Notes: a model not told the origin generated them from the sequence alone. Positions 12,539 to 24,688 are shown, numbered from the stretch's first letter. The stretch is DNA of 64,000 nt from Panorpa germanica (GCA_963678705.1 OY783204.1:22392759-22456758); one strand, 5' to 3'. Program-made: numbers and translations.

Positions 12539-15500
12539 TTACCAAATTTTTGATTACACAAACTACTTTATATGATACAAATGATAGCATTTATATTATA
12601 TTACTAAGTAAAGCATTTAGTAATTTAATTGGAGTAAAGGAATATTAAACTTTAGAAATAAAAGTGTTAATGCCATATGCCAAGATAAGGCGCCAAATTT
12701 AAAGAGCATATCGGTCTGCAAAGCTGATGTAAGCAGCATTGTATTTATTGTATGAAACATGGAAGGAAAGTGTCACAGAAATGTAGAAGACTTACGATCA
12801 CTACGCGTCTACTGTGATAGCAATTGATAACAAGTTGCTCTTTGAAGCAACCCCAAAAATGCCGACAGTTCTTTCTCACGTTTCATACGATAAAACTAAT
12901 GCATTTTATGCGAGCCATGTAAACTATGGAACAGTTTTAAGTAAATTACTTGAATAACAATTAATAAACATTCTAAAACTTAACATGATATTTTTTATGT
13001 GTATTAGCTTGAAGCAAATACAAAGTTCATGGATGTTTAAACACATTTCCTCTCATTATAAAAACAAATAAAAGAGTTTTCAATTTTTCATTTATTCTGG
13101 CCCCATATCTCCAAATTGTTTGCTAACACTTGCACTAGGCCATACAGTTTTCTGACATTATTTAGATTTACGGCGTATTATACATTCTAATACTAAAGAT
13201 ATTTTAGTACTTAGTGCTATATTATTTCCCTCATACTCTCTCATTCCTCAATTTACAATTATTCAAGAATAATTTACTGCTAGAATTGTTACTGTTACAA
13301 CTGCTTTGCTGTAATGTTTTCACTATGAACGAGTCCTTAACACGTTGAAATAAATAATGTACAACTCAAATTGTCTGTCACATGAACTGGAAACTGGAAA
13401 CTGGAAAACTAAAAACGAAGGCCACGAAAATGTTATTTAATGTCACTGAATGTGTAAGGTAAATCAAATTTAATTAAAGTTATTTTGTATATTAATATTG
13501 TATTATGTCTAGTGATTCAATTTCTATTACTTTTGCTATATGTGTAATACTTTAAACTAGAGGTTATAAGAGCCGTATAAATGTACAAAGCAATTTTGCA
13601 TAATTCGTTGCTATATACATTACAAACAAATTAGTGAGACAGTGCTTTTTCATGGTGTCGCAGGCACCGAATAAGCGCCGAACTCTCGTTAATTGAACTA
13701 TAGTTAATACATTATTATTCGTTAATAAATAGTTAAGTATAAGCGGGTTAAATTGGAATGATGTGCCCCTGACTCACTTATTAGGTAAATTTAAGCTTGA
13801 AGAGTTCTTCAAATGAAGGCTGCACTGGTAACTTTTATAAAGTCGTAATGTGCCTAACCAGCTGTGTGATGGCAATGCTGCCATGCCTATCGAAAGGCTG
13901 GATTGTGAAAAAAGATATTCTTATAGAAAGACTAGACTGCGAATGAATCGATGTTAGTGAAAACCCAACACACGGTGATGAAAAGTTTTAATTCGTCACC
14001 TAAAAGAGAGCGAAAACGTCTAAACGAAATGGTTTTGTACGTGTGCAATAAATAGCATGTCTGCAAAGGTATTACGCATTTTGCGATTTTAACATAATAG
14101 ACATATGATGATATTACATACATCGATACGTATCAAATATATTTATAATCAATTTACGTACTAAATATATTTACAATACATACTGAAAGTGAAAAAAAAT
14201 ACAAACTATTTATTATTTTTATTAGTTTGATATATCGTTTTCAAAATACAAATGAACCAATTTATTAACACATTAAAATGTAATATTACCACACTAAATA
14301 TATTTCTAATTATTAATACGTTAAATTAAATTGAGTTTTCTTTCATTATTTGTTTTTGTTTAGTTTTAGTTTTCACTTAATAAATTCAGTGATATCATTA
14401 AAAGCGTGGTATGGTATTTTAACCACAAATTAACTGGAATTATTGCATGAAAATTTTAGTTAGCAATTATGAATTAAATATAATTTCTTAGTTTTTATGG
14501 CGTTCTTGAATTATTGAACAAAATTGATAAGCTGATGAAATAACATAACGTATAAGAAAATTTGATAGAATTGAGATCTTATAAAGAAAATATATCACAA
14601 AACAAAAATATTTCAGTAGTGTAAGTAAAATTCTTTGGTTTGCAAATGCTTTACTTCATATTCTGCGGACCTTATTTGTTGTGGTATAGAGGGCTCATAT
14701 ATGAGGATTACACATCTGCCTAATAAACTTATAATTATACCATGCATTTAATCAATTGAACGAAACAATTAAATATTAAAAAGATAAAGAGCGATCGCCG
14801 ATTTTTTCTCTACATTATTTACCTCCTTTAAGCAGTATTTAAGGAGCAGTTCTTACTCCCCAGGGCAATATATATTTATTCCTGTGGTGTTTTTTATAAA
14901 ACCTTGAATTAATTTGATCGGTTATTACCATTAACAAGCACATTAACAAATTTAACATCATTTAAACACAATATCACTTGACATGAATACCCCCACAATT
15001 AAAATACAACTAAATCATCGATAACAATATTGACCTAATATATTTAAAGTGGTATAGAGTGCAATACAGATAAAAGTAAGCTGGTAAACAATCAAGAACT
15101 ACTAGTACACAAAACCCGGTCAATCGGTAAACAGTTAAACATAAAACAACTGAACACTTAACAGTACACAAATGCAAACATCTAATTAAACACAAAATTA
15201 AATATTTTATTATCTACAAGTATTCACGGTATAAAATATGAATGTTGTATAAAATCAATATTAAGTGGATAAAGTAGTGATAGTGATTCTTGTTTATGTT
15301 GATTAGCTTGAATGTAGTTCACAAACAACTCAGGTGAAAGATAAAATGTAGTGTTAGACCAGTGTGATTAAAACACCTGCCCTACACCTGATCTACATCA
15401 GATAACGAGGCCGCGCCGTGGATAACACGCGCTGATATGTGGTTGCTCTAATAGCCTATACTTCGCCAATTATTTTCTCTGACGTCATGTGTCAAGAATT

Positions 15501-15727
15501 GGATTTGTAATATTCATTTTTCTGTTAATATTGGCAAATAAAATTGTTGTGAAAATGCACCTTAGGATTAAGCTTTTGCTCTTGACCCGACTTAAGAAGA
15601 TCCTAGTTATATTATTGAGTCTAATTTAACAATAAACTAAATTACTAAGACTATTACATAAGACACATTGATCAACATAAGTTGAAACATTAGCCGACAC
15701 CGGCTTATTTCAATAATCAACACTGAT
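12539..15727. other. Intergenic AT-rich sequence
   Basis: No gene recognised. Around 12750-12890 there are loosely inverted words (GTATGAAACATGG and CACGTTTCATAC), possibly an old foldback. Around 15370-15440 is a short GC-richer island. It ends at the target duplication of the LINE. Confidence 0.45.
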
Positions 15728-15740
15728 TACACTCAACTAA
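15728..15740. repeat. Target-site duplication, 3' side of the LINE
   Basis: TACACTCAACTAA, identical to 21504-21516, directly abutting the poly-A tail (T-run on the plus strand) of the LINE. Confidence 0.9.
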
Positions 15741-15930
15741 TTTTTTTTTTTTTTTTATTTATTTAGGCTTTGGCTTATTCAGCCTTCTTGCCATTGCTTT
15801 TATTTGTAAAATTATATAAAAATTTACATATAAATTATAATTGTTCTAATAAATACAAAAACAAATTGATTCTTTTTAAAAAATTAAACTTAAAATTAAA
15901 TACATACTAAATAAAATATTTTAACTTAAA

Positions 15931-18900
15931 TTACACTTCTATATTATTTTCTATCACAAAGTTTGTTAATATTTCCGCCGTTGCTTCACTTGTCATTAAA
16001 CAGGACATATTGACTGGGAACTGTGTTACATTACATAAATCATTTAAAAGTCTATCAATTTTTGATGTTAAAAGATGACACCCTAGAATTATATGGTCCA
16101 AAGACCCTTCTTCTCCACATCTACAATTTGGTGTGTCTTTTATATTTATTTTGTATAGATGAGCTGGACATCTAGAATGCCCAGATTTCATTCGACAATT
16201 TGTTGAAATATATCTCCGTGAATGATTTTTATTAAACCATGTGGTTGTTGGAATTTTTTGATTCGCTGCAAAAAAATTTTTTCCAGTACTTTGACTTTTC
16301 TCATTATATATATTCTGCCATTCTGCCATACAATTTTCTTTAATTATTTTTTTGGAATCATTTATTGACCAATTTATTTCAATTATTTCCCCATCTACAC
16401 AAGCTTCTTTGGCCAGTTTGTCAGCCATTTCGTTTCCTTTTATGCCTACATGTCCAGGAATCCAAATAAGTTTAACATTGATATCATTTTTTTCCATTTT
16501 TAAAAGATATTCTTTAATTGAACATATTTTGTTATTATTATTGTTTTTGAATTTATTGTTATTTAAAGATACACAAACACTACGAGAATCTGTGAAGATT
16601 AATATATTTTTATTGTCAGTTTTTTGTATTATTTCTAGTAATTTCATAATTGCTGTTATTTCTGTATTATAAGAATTTGTGATGTTGTTAAGTTTGTATT
16701 TGTACTGCTGATCTGTATTATAATTGAAAATGCCAATTCCTCCAGTTTTAGAGTTTTTTTCGAATGAACCATCGGTAAACCATATACTCCAATTTATATC
16801 ATCTTTTGTTATATATTCCATATATTTTTGATAAGTTATTTCCTTACTGTCATTCTTCTTGAACAAATTTATTTCTGTATGTATTGTTGTCATGCTTATT
16901 TCTAATGGAAATTTGAAAAAAGGTATAATGTTGTGTACCTCTAAGTTCAAGTTATTATATCTATCAAAACTAGTTAAAAGTGCCGGTTTTTTATGAGTTG
17001 TCCAATATGGTTTATTATAAAGAACATATAGTTTAGATAATCTTGTATTTAAGGGGCCACATGAGTTATGTCTGTTTTTACAAAAGAAACTGTCTGATAT
17101 TTGTTGTATTCTGATATTTACCGGAGGAATATTAGTTTGATAGTTGAGGATTTGGATTGGTGTTGAAACCATTGCACCTAATATTATTCTTAAACATTTG
17201 TTTTGTATAATTTCAATTTTTTTTAATCTTGAGTTATTTGCGGTGCAGATCATAGTACTAGAATAGTCAATATGCGGTCTAACAATAGCTTTATATATTT
17301 TTATTAAGGTTGTTGGGTGTGCGCCCCATTTGTATCCTGCTATACATCGCATCAAATTTAAGCCTTTTTGACATTTGTTAATAATATGTGCAATTTCTTT
17401 CGCCCAAGTGCTTTTCGTATCAAAGAATATACCCAGAAATTTGGTATTTGAACTAACAGTTATATTTTTATTTCTGATGGTTATTTTTGGACTGCAGTTT
17501 ATTCTATGCCTTGTAAATATAACTATTTTACTTTTTTCTGACGATATATTTAATTTGATTTCTTTTAGTAAAATATCTAGTTTTCTTAATTTCGATTGTA
17601 ATCTGTTTTGAGCTACATCTTGTGTATGGCCCATACTATAAATAACCATGTCATCTGCATACATCAGTACTGTTGTGTTGTTATCTGATAATGTTGTTAA
17701 CTTTTCTGTGTATATGTTGAATAATAAGGGAGATAATATTGAGCCTTGTGGAATTCCGTGATTACATAGTATAGGACCAGTTAACTTATTATTGTATCTA
17801 ACTGTTATTTCTCTATTTTGGAAGTAGTTTATAATCCAGTTGGATATTTTGGAAGATATACCTATGTTTTCTACTTTTTCTTTTAATATTTTTAGATTAA
17901 CATTGTCATAAGCAGCTTCAATGTCAATGAAAGCAGCTATCATATAATGATTTTTACTGTATGTTCTTTGTATATCTATATTCAATATGTTTAAGTTATG
18001 CTGTGTACTTCTTGTTTTTCTAAACGCAAATTGTAACTCAGGTAATCTTTTATGATGTTCGAGATACCACTCCAGTCTGTTTTTGATGATGGATTCCATA
18101 GTTTTGCCCATACATGATAGTAAAGTAATTGGTCTGAATGATTCTTCTTTGTTTGGATCTTTTCCTGTTTTTAATATAGGAACAACGATATGTTTTTTCC
18201 AGTCTAATGGTATATCAGCAGTGTTTAATGACAGATTATATATTTGTGTAAGATGATTTATTGCATTGTCAGGTAAGTTTTGTATCATTTTGTAATTTAT
18301 TCTATCAAATCCTGTGCTACTGTTTTTATTATGATTTAACGCGAAATTTACTTCATTTTTATTTATGTTATTATCTAGAAAATTATCTTTTACGATGGTG
18401 GTGGTAGTAATATTTAAATTGTTGTTCTGTGGAAATTTTTTTTTAATGAATTCTTCTATTAAATTTTCATTATCACTTATCCTTTTAGTACTATAGCTTT
18501 TATTGTTAATTTTTCTTATATTATTCCAGACAATGTTGGTTGTTGTGTTTGGGTTTAAATTCTCGCAGAAATTTTGCCATTCTATTTTTTTTCTGGCTCT
18601 AAAATATCGTCTGGTTTTAGCTTGATGTTTTTTATAATTTAAATAATTCGCCATTGTCATGTTTTTATTAAAAATAGTTAGTGCTAATTTTCTTTGAGCT
18701 ATCATTTTATTGCACTCAGTGTCCCACCAAGACGGTTTTATTTTATTAGGAGTTATATTATACAATCTGGTAGATGGGATATGTATGTCTGCCGAATTAT
18801 TAATAACATCTCTAAATTGGTTGTATTTGTTTTCAACATCTTGGGGATTACTTGTGATTCCATTTGTGCTAAGGTTTGAAATTCTGCTTTCTATTTCAAG

Positions 18901-19659
18901 GCTATATTTCTCCCAATCTGCTTTTCGGAAATTTCTCCTCGTTAAATATTCAGATGTACGGTAACGGTCTTTATTATAGTCATTCAAACAGAAAAAAATT
19001 GGGTAGTGATCACTACCTAAGCTATCTGCAAGAACTTGCCACGAAGTAATTTGTTGTGTTAACGTCATTGATACCAATGTGAGATCCAATATACTGTCCC
19101 TTGTACTGAGATTGCTTACTCTAGTTGGTTTATCATCGTTAATAATATTTAGATTTTCGTTTTCTATGAAATCTAACAATTCGTTACCTTCATACTGACT
19201 ACCTGGACAATTTATATCCCAAGCAAGATTAGTCGCGTTAAAATCTCCAGCAAGTATAACAGGAACATCTATTTGTTGTTTTATCTGTGACCAATTAGAA
19301 TTAGATAGTTTATGATTCGGTTTAGCATAGATTGATAAAATACATATTACATCAGTTTCGTTATGTGTTAAAATTATTCCAACTATTTCGACCGAATTAA
19401 ATGGGTTATTTAGCATTACTCGTTTATATTTTATAGCTTTATGAATCAAGATAGCAACACCCCCGTGGGGATTATAGTTTGTATTCTGTATCCTATCTTC
19501 TCTTTCAATAAAATAACCTTTGATGTTGAAATTGATATTTTTTGTTAAAAACGTTTCTGATAGTATGCATATATGTATGTTATGCTTCTGTAACATATGT
19601 TGTAGTTCCTCTTTAATATATCTGACTCCTCTGCAATTCCATTGAATAAAATTTATCAT
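15931..19659 (-). CDS. LINE ORF2: APE endonuclease, reverse transcriptase, RNase H
   Basis: 1242 aa. It nicks target DNA, reverse transcribes the element RNA and removes the template. Endonuclease lies at about 1-225 (FIQWNCRG, ILSETFL, LAGDFNATN, GSDHYPI). RT is at about 450-740 (RPITLLSCMGK, QFAFRKTRSTQHNL, AAFIDIEAAYDNV, GIPQGSILSPLLF, MYADDMVIYS at about 664, KFLGIFFD). RNase H is at about 955-1085 (WFTDGSFEK, NTEITAIMKLLE, IFTDSRS, IPGHVGIKGNEMADKLAKE), keeping its D, E, D and D acids. A C-terminal CRCGEEGSLDHIILGC zinc-like motif follows. The start is the first Met, at the beginning of the endonuclease fold. No stop or frameshift is seen. It lies 205 bp after ORF1 on the same strand, so reinitiation or internal initiation is inferred. 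Confidence 0.95.
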   Translation of the reverse strand: MINFIQWNCRGVRYIKEELQHMLQKHNIHICILSETFLTKNINFNIKGYFIEREDRIQNTNYNPHGGVAILIHKAIKYKRVMLNNPFNSVEIVGIILTHNETDVICILSIYAKPNHKLSNSNWSQIKQQIDVPVILAGDFNATNLAWDINCPGSQYEGNELLDFIENENLNIINDDKPTRVSNLSTRDSILDLTLVSMTLTQQITSWQVLADSLGSDHYPIFFCLNDYNKDRYRTSEYLTRRNFRKADWEKYSLEIESRISNLSTNGITSNPQDVENKYNQFRDVINNSADIHIPSTRLYNITPNKIKPSWWDTECNKMIAQRKLALTIFNKNMTMANYLNYKKHQAKTRRYFRARKKIEWQNFCENLNPNTTTNIVWNNIRKINNKSYSTKRISDNENLIEEFIKKKFPQNNNLNITTTTIVKDNFLDNNINKNEVNFALNHNKNSSTGFDRINYKMIQNLPDNAINHLTQIYNLSLNTADIPLDWKKHIVVPILKTGKDPNKEESFRPITLLSCMGKTMESIIKNRLEWYLEHHKRLPELQFAFRKTRSTQHNLNILNIDIQRTYSKNHYMIAAFIDIEAAYDNVNLKILKEKVENIGISSKISNWIINYFQNREITVRYNNKLTGPILCNHGIPQGSILSPLLFNIYTEKLTTLSDNNTTVLMYADDMVIYSMGHTQDVAQNRLQSKLRKLDILLKEIKLNISSEKSKIVIFTRHRINCSPKITIRNKNITVSSNTKFLGIFFDTKSTWAKEIAHIINKCQKGLNLMRCIAGYKWGAHPTTLIKIYKAIVRPHIDYSSTMICTANNSRLKKIEIIQNKCLRIILGAMVSTPIQILNYQTNIPPVNIRIQQISDSFFCKNRHNSCGPLNTRLSKLYVLYNKPYWTTHKKPALLTSFDRYNNLNLEVHNIIPFFKFPLEISMTTIHTEINLFKKNDSKEITYQKYMEYITKDDINWSIWFTDGSFEKNSKTGGIGIFNYNTDQQYKYKLNNITNSYNTEITAIMKLLEIIQKTDNKNILIFTDSRSVCVSLNNNKFKNNNNNKICSIKEYLLKMEKNDINVKLIWIPGHVGIKGNEMADKLAKEACVDGEIIEINWSINDSKKIIKENCMAEWQNIYNEKSQSTGKNFFAANQKIPTTTWFNKNHSRRYISTNCRMKSGHSRCPAHLYKINIKDTPNCRCGEEGSLDHIILGCHLLTSKIDRLLNDLCNVTQFPVNMSCLMTSEATAEILTNFVIENNIEV

Positions 19660-19864
19660 TTTAACTGTTTTAATTAATTATTGATTTTTATATCTGTCCT
19701 TGGTCTTGTTGTTAGATTTATTTATATATTTTATTTTATTTTTTTTTCTCTCCGTTTATATAATTATTGTTGATTTAATATTTTAGTAAATTTATTAAAC
19801 GATTAGGTTTAGTGATGTGAATAGATTTTTAAAAAATAAACTTAATTTATATATCGATGTTTTC

Positions 19865-21292
19865 TTACGAGTTTGGCCATTGTACACTAGATATTTGTTT
19901 CTTGTAGCTTCTAAGGGATTGGGATGTAATATTCGGGTCTTTGTTTGTATTTTTAATTTTGTCATCATTATTTTTATTATATATTGATGTATAGCAAGTA
20001 TCATTATCATTGTTTTCCATTGTAATATCAGGTGTCTCTTGGTTGATTTGCTTTCTGTTTTTTCCTTGATTAGTTATCTTAAGGTATGTGTCGCTTTCTT
20101 CATTGTTAGGTTTCTTTTCTTCTCTTCTTCTTTTTTGAATTGGTTCTTTAGTGGATGTCGTAGGTTGTGGTTGACTGTAAGATCTTTGTAACGAGTTACC
20201 TGTATTTGATTTATTCACTCTGGTATTAGTTCTTCTGGTTAAAGGGTTTGGTTTGTATGTTGGAATTATGTTGATACTATTGTATTTATTAGTGATATTG
20301 GGAAAAGTCTCATTGTAGTTTAGAGCTTCAAAAGAGTTTTGAGTTCTTACTGAGTATAAATAGTCTGTATTTTTTTCTGTTAATTCTAATTTTGCTTCAT
20401 AAAAACTGAGATTGTGTTGGGCCATGAGATCTTTTATCTTGATTTGTCTTTTTTTTTCAGGACATTCATTGTCTGTAGCCTCGTGGTTAAGTTTACAATT
20501 TATGCATGTCGGATTAGGAGATGTGCATGCAGTACGTAAATGTTCTTCACTTCCGCAGAATTTACATTTTGCTACTTTTGCTCTACATTTTGTGGCTGCA
20601 TGTCCAAATTTAAAACAATTATAACATTGTATCGTCTGTTGTACAAATGGTTCACATGCTCGTCTCACTCTCCACATGTAAACATAAGCAGGAATAGCAA
20701 GTCCTTCAAAGAATAATTTCACTGTTGTACTGGGTTCATATTTAATAGCTCCGTCAACTCTTAGTTTTCGATTTAACCTTTGCACTCTCGTTACTTTAAA
20801 AGGTGGACACTCTATATTATTTAAAATTGTATCTTCCGAATATTCAATATCAACACCTTTTATAATAGCAACTTTTGTGCACCAGTAAAATGGTATAAAC
20901 GCTTCATACCCATTGTTTTTCAGCAATGTTGATTTGGTAATTTCGTTAGCTAGTACTGCATTAGCACATTGAACGATTACTCTATTTCTTCCCACTTTTT
21001 TAATTTCTATTATATTAGATTTATTGCTAATTTTACATATTATTTCTGCTAATTTAAGAGAACTAAAAAATGTATTTCCATCACTATTATTTTTAACTAT
21101 CATTACTTTATACGAGTCATATTTTGTTTCTGTGTTGTATAAATTATTAAATATTTTTTTAACATTGTCACTATTGTTATTTAAGTTTTCTGTTATATCA
21201 CTGGATGTTTTATCTGTAGGAATTGATTTGTTAGTCACAGAGTTGTTTTTATTGATCGGATTTTTATCGGGAGGTTCAACCTCCATATCCAT
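19865..21292 (-). CDS. LINE ORF1: gag-like RNA-binding protein with three CCHC knuckles
   Basis: 475 aa. Likely binds and packages the element RNA. The N-terminal 70 residues are Asn/Asp/Lys-rich and look disordered. Residues about 75-210 form an RRM-like region. Three zinc knuckles run from about 217 to 275 (CYNCFKFGHAATKC, CKFCGSEEHLRTAC, CINCKLNHEATDNEC), followed by a KIKDLMAQHNLSFYEA segment typical of this gag group. The last 150 residues are Asn/Thr/Lys-rich. The ORF is open from the first Met (MDMEVEPPDK) to a TGA. ORF1 and ORF2 are in the expected order. Confidence 0.93.
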   Translation of the reverse strand: MDMEVEPPDKNPINKNNSVTNKSIPTDKTSSDITENLNNNSDNVKKIFNNLYNTETKYDSYKVMIVKNNSDGNTFFSSLKLAEIICKISNKSNIIEIKKVGRNRVIVQCANAVLANEITKSTLLKNNGYEAFIPFYWCTKVAIIKGVDIEYSEDTILNNIECPPFKVTRVQRLNRKLRVDGAIKYEPSTTVKLFFEGLAIPAYVYMWRVRRACEPFVQQTIQCYNCFKFGHAATKCRAKVAKCKFCGSEEHLRTACTSPNPTCINCKLNHEATDNECPEKKRQIKIKDLMAQHNLSFYEAKLELTEKNTDYLYSVRTQNSFEALNYNETFPNITNKYNSINIIPTYKPNPLTRRTNTRVNKSNTGNSLQRSYSQPQPTTSTKEPIQKRRREEKKPNNEESDTYLKITNQGKNRKQINQETPDITMENNDNDTCYTSIYNKNNDDKIKNTNKDPNITSQSLRSYKKQISSVQWPNS

Positions 21293-21470
21293 ATTGTTAA
21301 TTAACCAGTGATAATTAAATAGAAGTTACTTCACTTCTTATTAATAACACTTAATAATAATATAAATTATAATTTAAAAAAAAAAAATAAATCACGAAAA
21401 AAAAAAATATTCTAATTTGCAAAAAAAAAAGATCACTATTTATTTTATTGTTTTGTTTATTGTAAATACG

Positions 21471-21503
21471 TGCGCTCACCAAGAAGACTCGATGTAAACT
21501 GAG
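21471..21503 (-). promoter_or_regulatory. Internal promoter-like 5' end of the LINE
   Basis: The first bases of the element on its own strand are CTCAGTTTACATCG, containing an arthropod initiator (TCAGT), and GCACG falls near +28 counting from the initiator A, close to a downstream promoter element. This is the arrangement known for I/Jockey-type elements. It supports 21503 as the true 5' end. Confidence 0.5.
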
Positions 21504-21516
21504 TACACTCAACTAA
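21504..21516. repeat. Target-site duplication, 5' side of the LINE
   Basis: TACACTCAACTAA, identical to 15728-15740. Confidence 0.9.
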
Positions 21517-21545
21517 ATAAATCTATAGTTCAATTAGTATAAGAC

Positions 21546-22651
21546 CATGGGCGTACGCAGAATTTTAATCGAAAGGGAGACTAACCTCGCAAGAAATAGT
21601 CACCTGAAAAACCGTGTAATATTAAAGTGTTTTTATTGAGTGGCGAGAGCAAGATGCCTGACGCTGACTGCTGTGTCTTCGGGTTTGATCCCCACATCAG
21701 AGTTATATATTTTTGAGTTTGGTTGTTATTAAATGAAATTGATTATGTACATACGAACTCGTATATTTATTAAGCAGTGGTGTAGTACAGTAAACAATTT
21801 GGCGGAGTGTCCTGTTTTGTGGCGTTTCTATCACTATTGCACTTCAATTATAGTTCGCGTCAACTTCGCGTTATCTTCATTTGTATTCCAACAGTGGTTT
21901 CGCCATTTGTGGCCCATAAAATAGACTGCACGAATAGATATGCACGACTGTTTAACTTTATATATAAATTACTAGATAAACCACGCTTAGTTGTAATATT
22001 CTTTGCAAATAATAATAAAAAAAATATTCACAACTGTAAGAAACCGAACTATAAATGAATGAATACTCTTCTTTTTTGCAGTGCAGCCTTAACCTAAGAA
22101 AGAAACGTCTAAAGCATTTATTAGACTAATTTGTTTTATAGTGTAGTGAAAGTTAGTAGACGGAATATAGTTATAAACTTTCTGAATAAACCTTTATTAA
22201 TCTATGTATAATTTTTTATTGTCTTGTTGAATAAACAAATAGTTGGCTTGATTTGTTTTTTTCTGCCAATTTATATCTTGTAAACATTTTGGAGTCACTT
22301 TGCCATCATATTGAAGATGCGTATGATTTTCTTGTAATGAAAGAATTCATTTACAGTTTAGCTTCTCGCAGACGTTCATATGAAATGTCTATTTTATCGG
22401 CTACAAATAGCGAAACCACTTCATTTGCTGCAATACAAATGAAGATAAAGTTGATGCGAACAATAATTGAAGTGCAATAGTGATAGAAAGGTCACAAAAA
22501 AGGAAACTTTAAACCAAATTGTTTACAGGGTATTGGCAAAATTTGTTTCTGTAAAATATTATTGTAACAAATCTAAAGATACATTTAATTAAAAATGCCG
22601 GTCTTTAATTTGTATCAGTACCCCTTTTGCATCCTTCTGCGGACGCCCATG
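21546..22651. mobile_element. hAT-like non-autonomous DNA transposon with inner inverted arms
   Basis: The ends are inverted (CATGGGCGTACGCAGAA left; the complement of CATGGGCGTCCGCAGAA right). Flanking octamers TATAAGAC and TATACGAA agree at six of eight positions, compatible with an aged 8-bp hAT duplication. Inside, about 80-bp arms at 21824-21906 and 22410-22491 are inverted copies (shared words CTATCACTATTGCACTTC and ATCTTCATTTGTATT). No transposase is present; open frames inside are short and follow the arms. A SINE-like segment lies at 21630-21755. Confidence 0.65.
21630..21755 (+). repeat. tRNA-related SINE-like repeat, copy 1
   Basis: Shares the pattern GGCGAGA...GACGCTGACTGCTGTGT, then a B-box-like GGGTTTGATCCCC, then CAGAGTTATAT and TTGGTTGTTATTAA with 44746-44900 (plus) and 44094-44205 (minus). 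The B-box resemblance suggests tRNA ancestry. No intact tRNA fold is claimed. Confidence 0.55.
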
Positions 22652-22659
22652 TATACGAA

Positions 22660-24688
22660 TATAGCAGTATAAGAGATAAGAGTGTTGACTCTCGGAGATT
22701 TACATTGCTTTAAATAATTCAATCTATGTACATAGTCCAGTGAGTGTTACAATACATACATAACATATACATGCATATATTATTGTTTATATGTGTTCAA
22801 TGATTAAGCAACATTACCAGATCGCAACCTTGGTGACTGTTCATAGAAATCCGTGGATATAAAACGCATCCTAAAGTCGTTCGTAAATTTCACTTTTAGT
22901 TGATATCGTAAGAATGCTAAATAATAACATTATTGCAATATTTCAAATGACAGTTTATCATACATCAAATATTTTCGAAATTAATTTTTCAAATATTTTG
23001 TCAGTTTACTTTACTTCTAATTTAATAATTATTTAATAGCAAGTGTTTTTAATATATTGTGTACATAAATTGAAGTGTTAAATTGTGTATAAATGAAAAT
23101 GTCATTGGTAATAATTAATTGATAATCGTGTGTGATTAATTATTAATTGCTTTATTAGTTCATTAAATATTTGTAATAAAAGTACATTTTACTACTCATG
23201 TTAACTCGGCTGAAATTTAAGGACGTAAATGTTAGTATTTATCATTTTATAGTTTTTAAATGACTAATGAGATTATTCGAGATAATATTTATAAAGAAGC
23301 AGAAAATTTACTTATAATTCATCGCATAAACGATAATGCGATTATTGTACTACGCGATGAAATTGCTCTATTGTTTTAATTTAAAGTTTTAGTTTTAATT
23401 TTATGTTTTAACCTTATTCGTATGTCAGAGTATATGTTTCTTGCAACGTTTTAGTTTTTAGTTTAAAGTTTAGTTGTACTTAATACACATGCATCGAGCA
23501 TCAGTAATATACTTTATTTAATATTAATTATAATATTCAACAATTATAATTATTTGTACTTTTTTTATTTTTCACAAACTGATTTTGACACAATGTTTAT
23601 AAAAAACCATTCCATTCATTTAAAATTAATTATTATCTTTATTTAATTTAATTACATATTTTAATTTGTTTATTTTTTATAAACTGAAAAATAATATTAC
23701 TTTGACAGATTCTAGGTCGATAAAAAAGAACATTCTACTGTCTTGTTTCATGTTGTAAAAAGTTTAGAATTTGCAAACTTAGTAAACTAAAACATAAAAC
23801 ATGAAAGTATAGAGTATACTATTTATTATTGCAATTAAAAATTAGTATTAAAATTATATTAGTAGGTGAGAGTGAAACTTAAATATTATCTTTTAAAAAA
23901 ATTGTGCCTTTTATACCTCATGAGCCTTTTCGAATGACAATTTAGACAAATTAGATTCGCCCAAAACTATCGGCCTATTTAAATAATTTTTATTTTATTT
24001 CAAAGATAAGTACCTATTAGCTATTTTGTCAAAAATAGTCATTTGAAAAAGAGAATAATGTCGAAAAGGAAGCGGAAATAAGCTATAAAATATGGGGCTA
24101 TTACCTTATATTCATAAAGTTGTCTACGAGAAATTAATAATAAGAATGTTCGCAATAAAGGGGCAAAAAAATAAAAGGGCAAATACTACTTTTAATCGAA
24201 GATGCGAGCTCTTCTATGCTCGGTGCTCCATGCCGAGCCCAACATTTTAGAATGTGTATGGGCCTTTTAGTGCTTAATGTAGGTACAATTAAGCATACAA
24301 CGACATTTCCTGGCTTAAATTTAATAATTATTGAGTAACTCGGTCTGTTAGCTAACGTTTCACGGTTTTCTTAATTAGGCGCTCATACGTCATTAGAATA
24401 TTAAAGTAACAATGTCATGCACTTGCTGTTAATAAGTTAGACATGAAATGTTTGTTCTTGCTGTGTGCATTCCCAAGATAATAGAGCAGGCAACTTCCTA
24501 TGTCGCTAAGACAAAACATTATTGCATGCTTTGTCGTATAAGATTTACATTTTATATTCTTTTAACCTTCTTATGATTTGACATGAACTGTCAGAGCTAC
24601 CACTATAAAATATGATATAAATTTTACGTATAATTTCAAAATATAAAAAAAATAGTTTATTATTTAATTTAGGATTATTTGTAATTAA
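22660..24688. other. Intergenic AT-rich sequence
   Basis: No gene. Words around 23480-23760 (CATGCATCGAGCATCAG, CGATAAAAAAGAACATTC, CTGTCTTGTTTCATG) recur in diverged form at 34495-34670, so part is an old dispersed repeat. AGTTTTAGTTTTAATTTTA near 23388 also recurs at 46149. Confidence 0.45.

Larger units (their letters stand above)
15741..21503 (-). mobile_element. Full-length I-type non-LTR retrotransposon
   Basis: A 5.76-kb element bounded by a 13-bp duplication (TACACTCAACTAA). On its own strand it runs 5' leader, ORF1 (21292-19865), a 0.2-kb spacer, ORF2 (19659-15931), about 190 bp of 3' UTR and a 16-nt poly-A tail (15756-15741). The order of gag-like ORF1 with three CCHC knuckles, then APE endonuclease, RT and RNase H in ORF2, fits the I clade or a close neighbour. 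Both ORFs are open over expected lengths, so the copy may be competent or very young. A related relic is at 3900-4596 and a short 3'-end match at 59808-59830. Confidence 0.93.
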
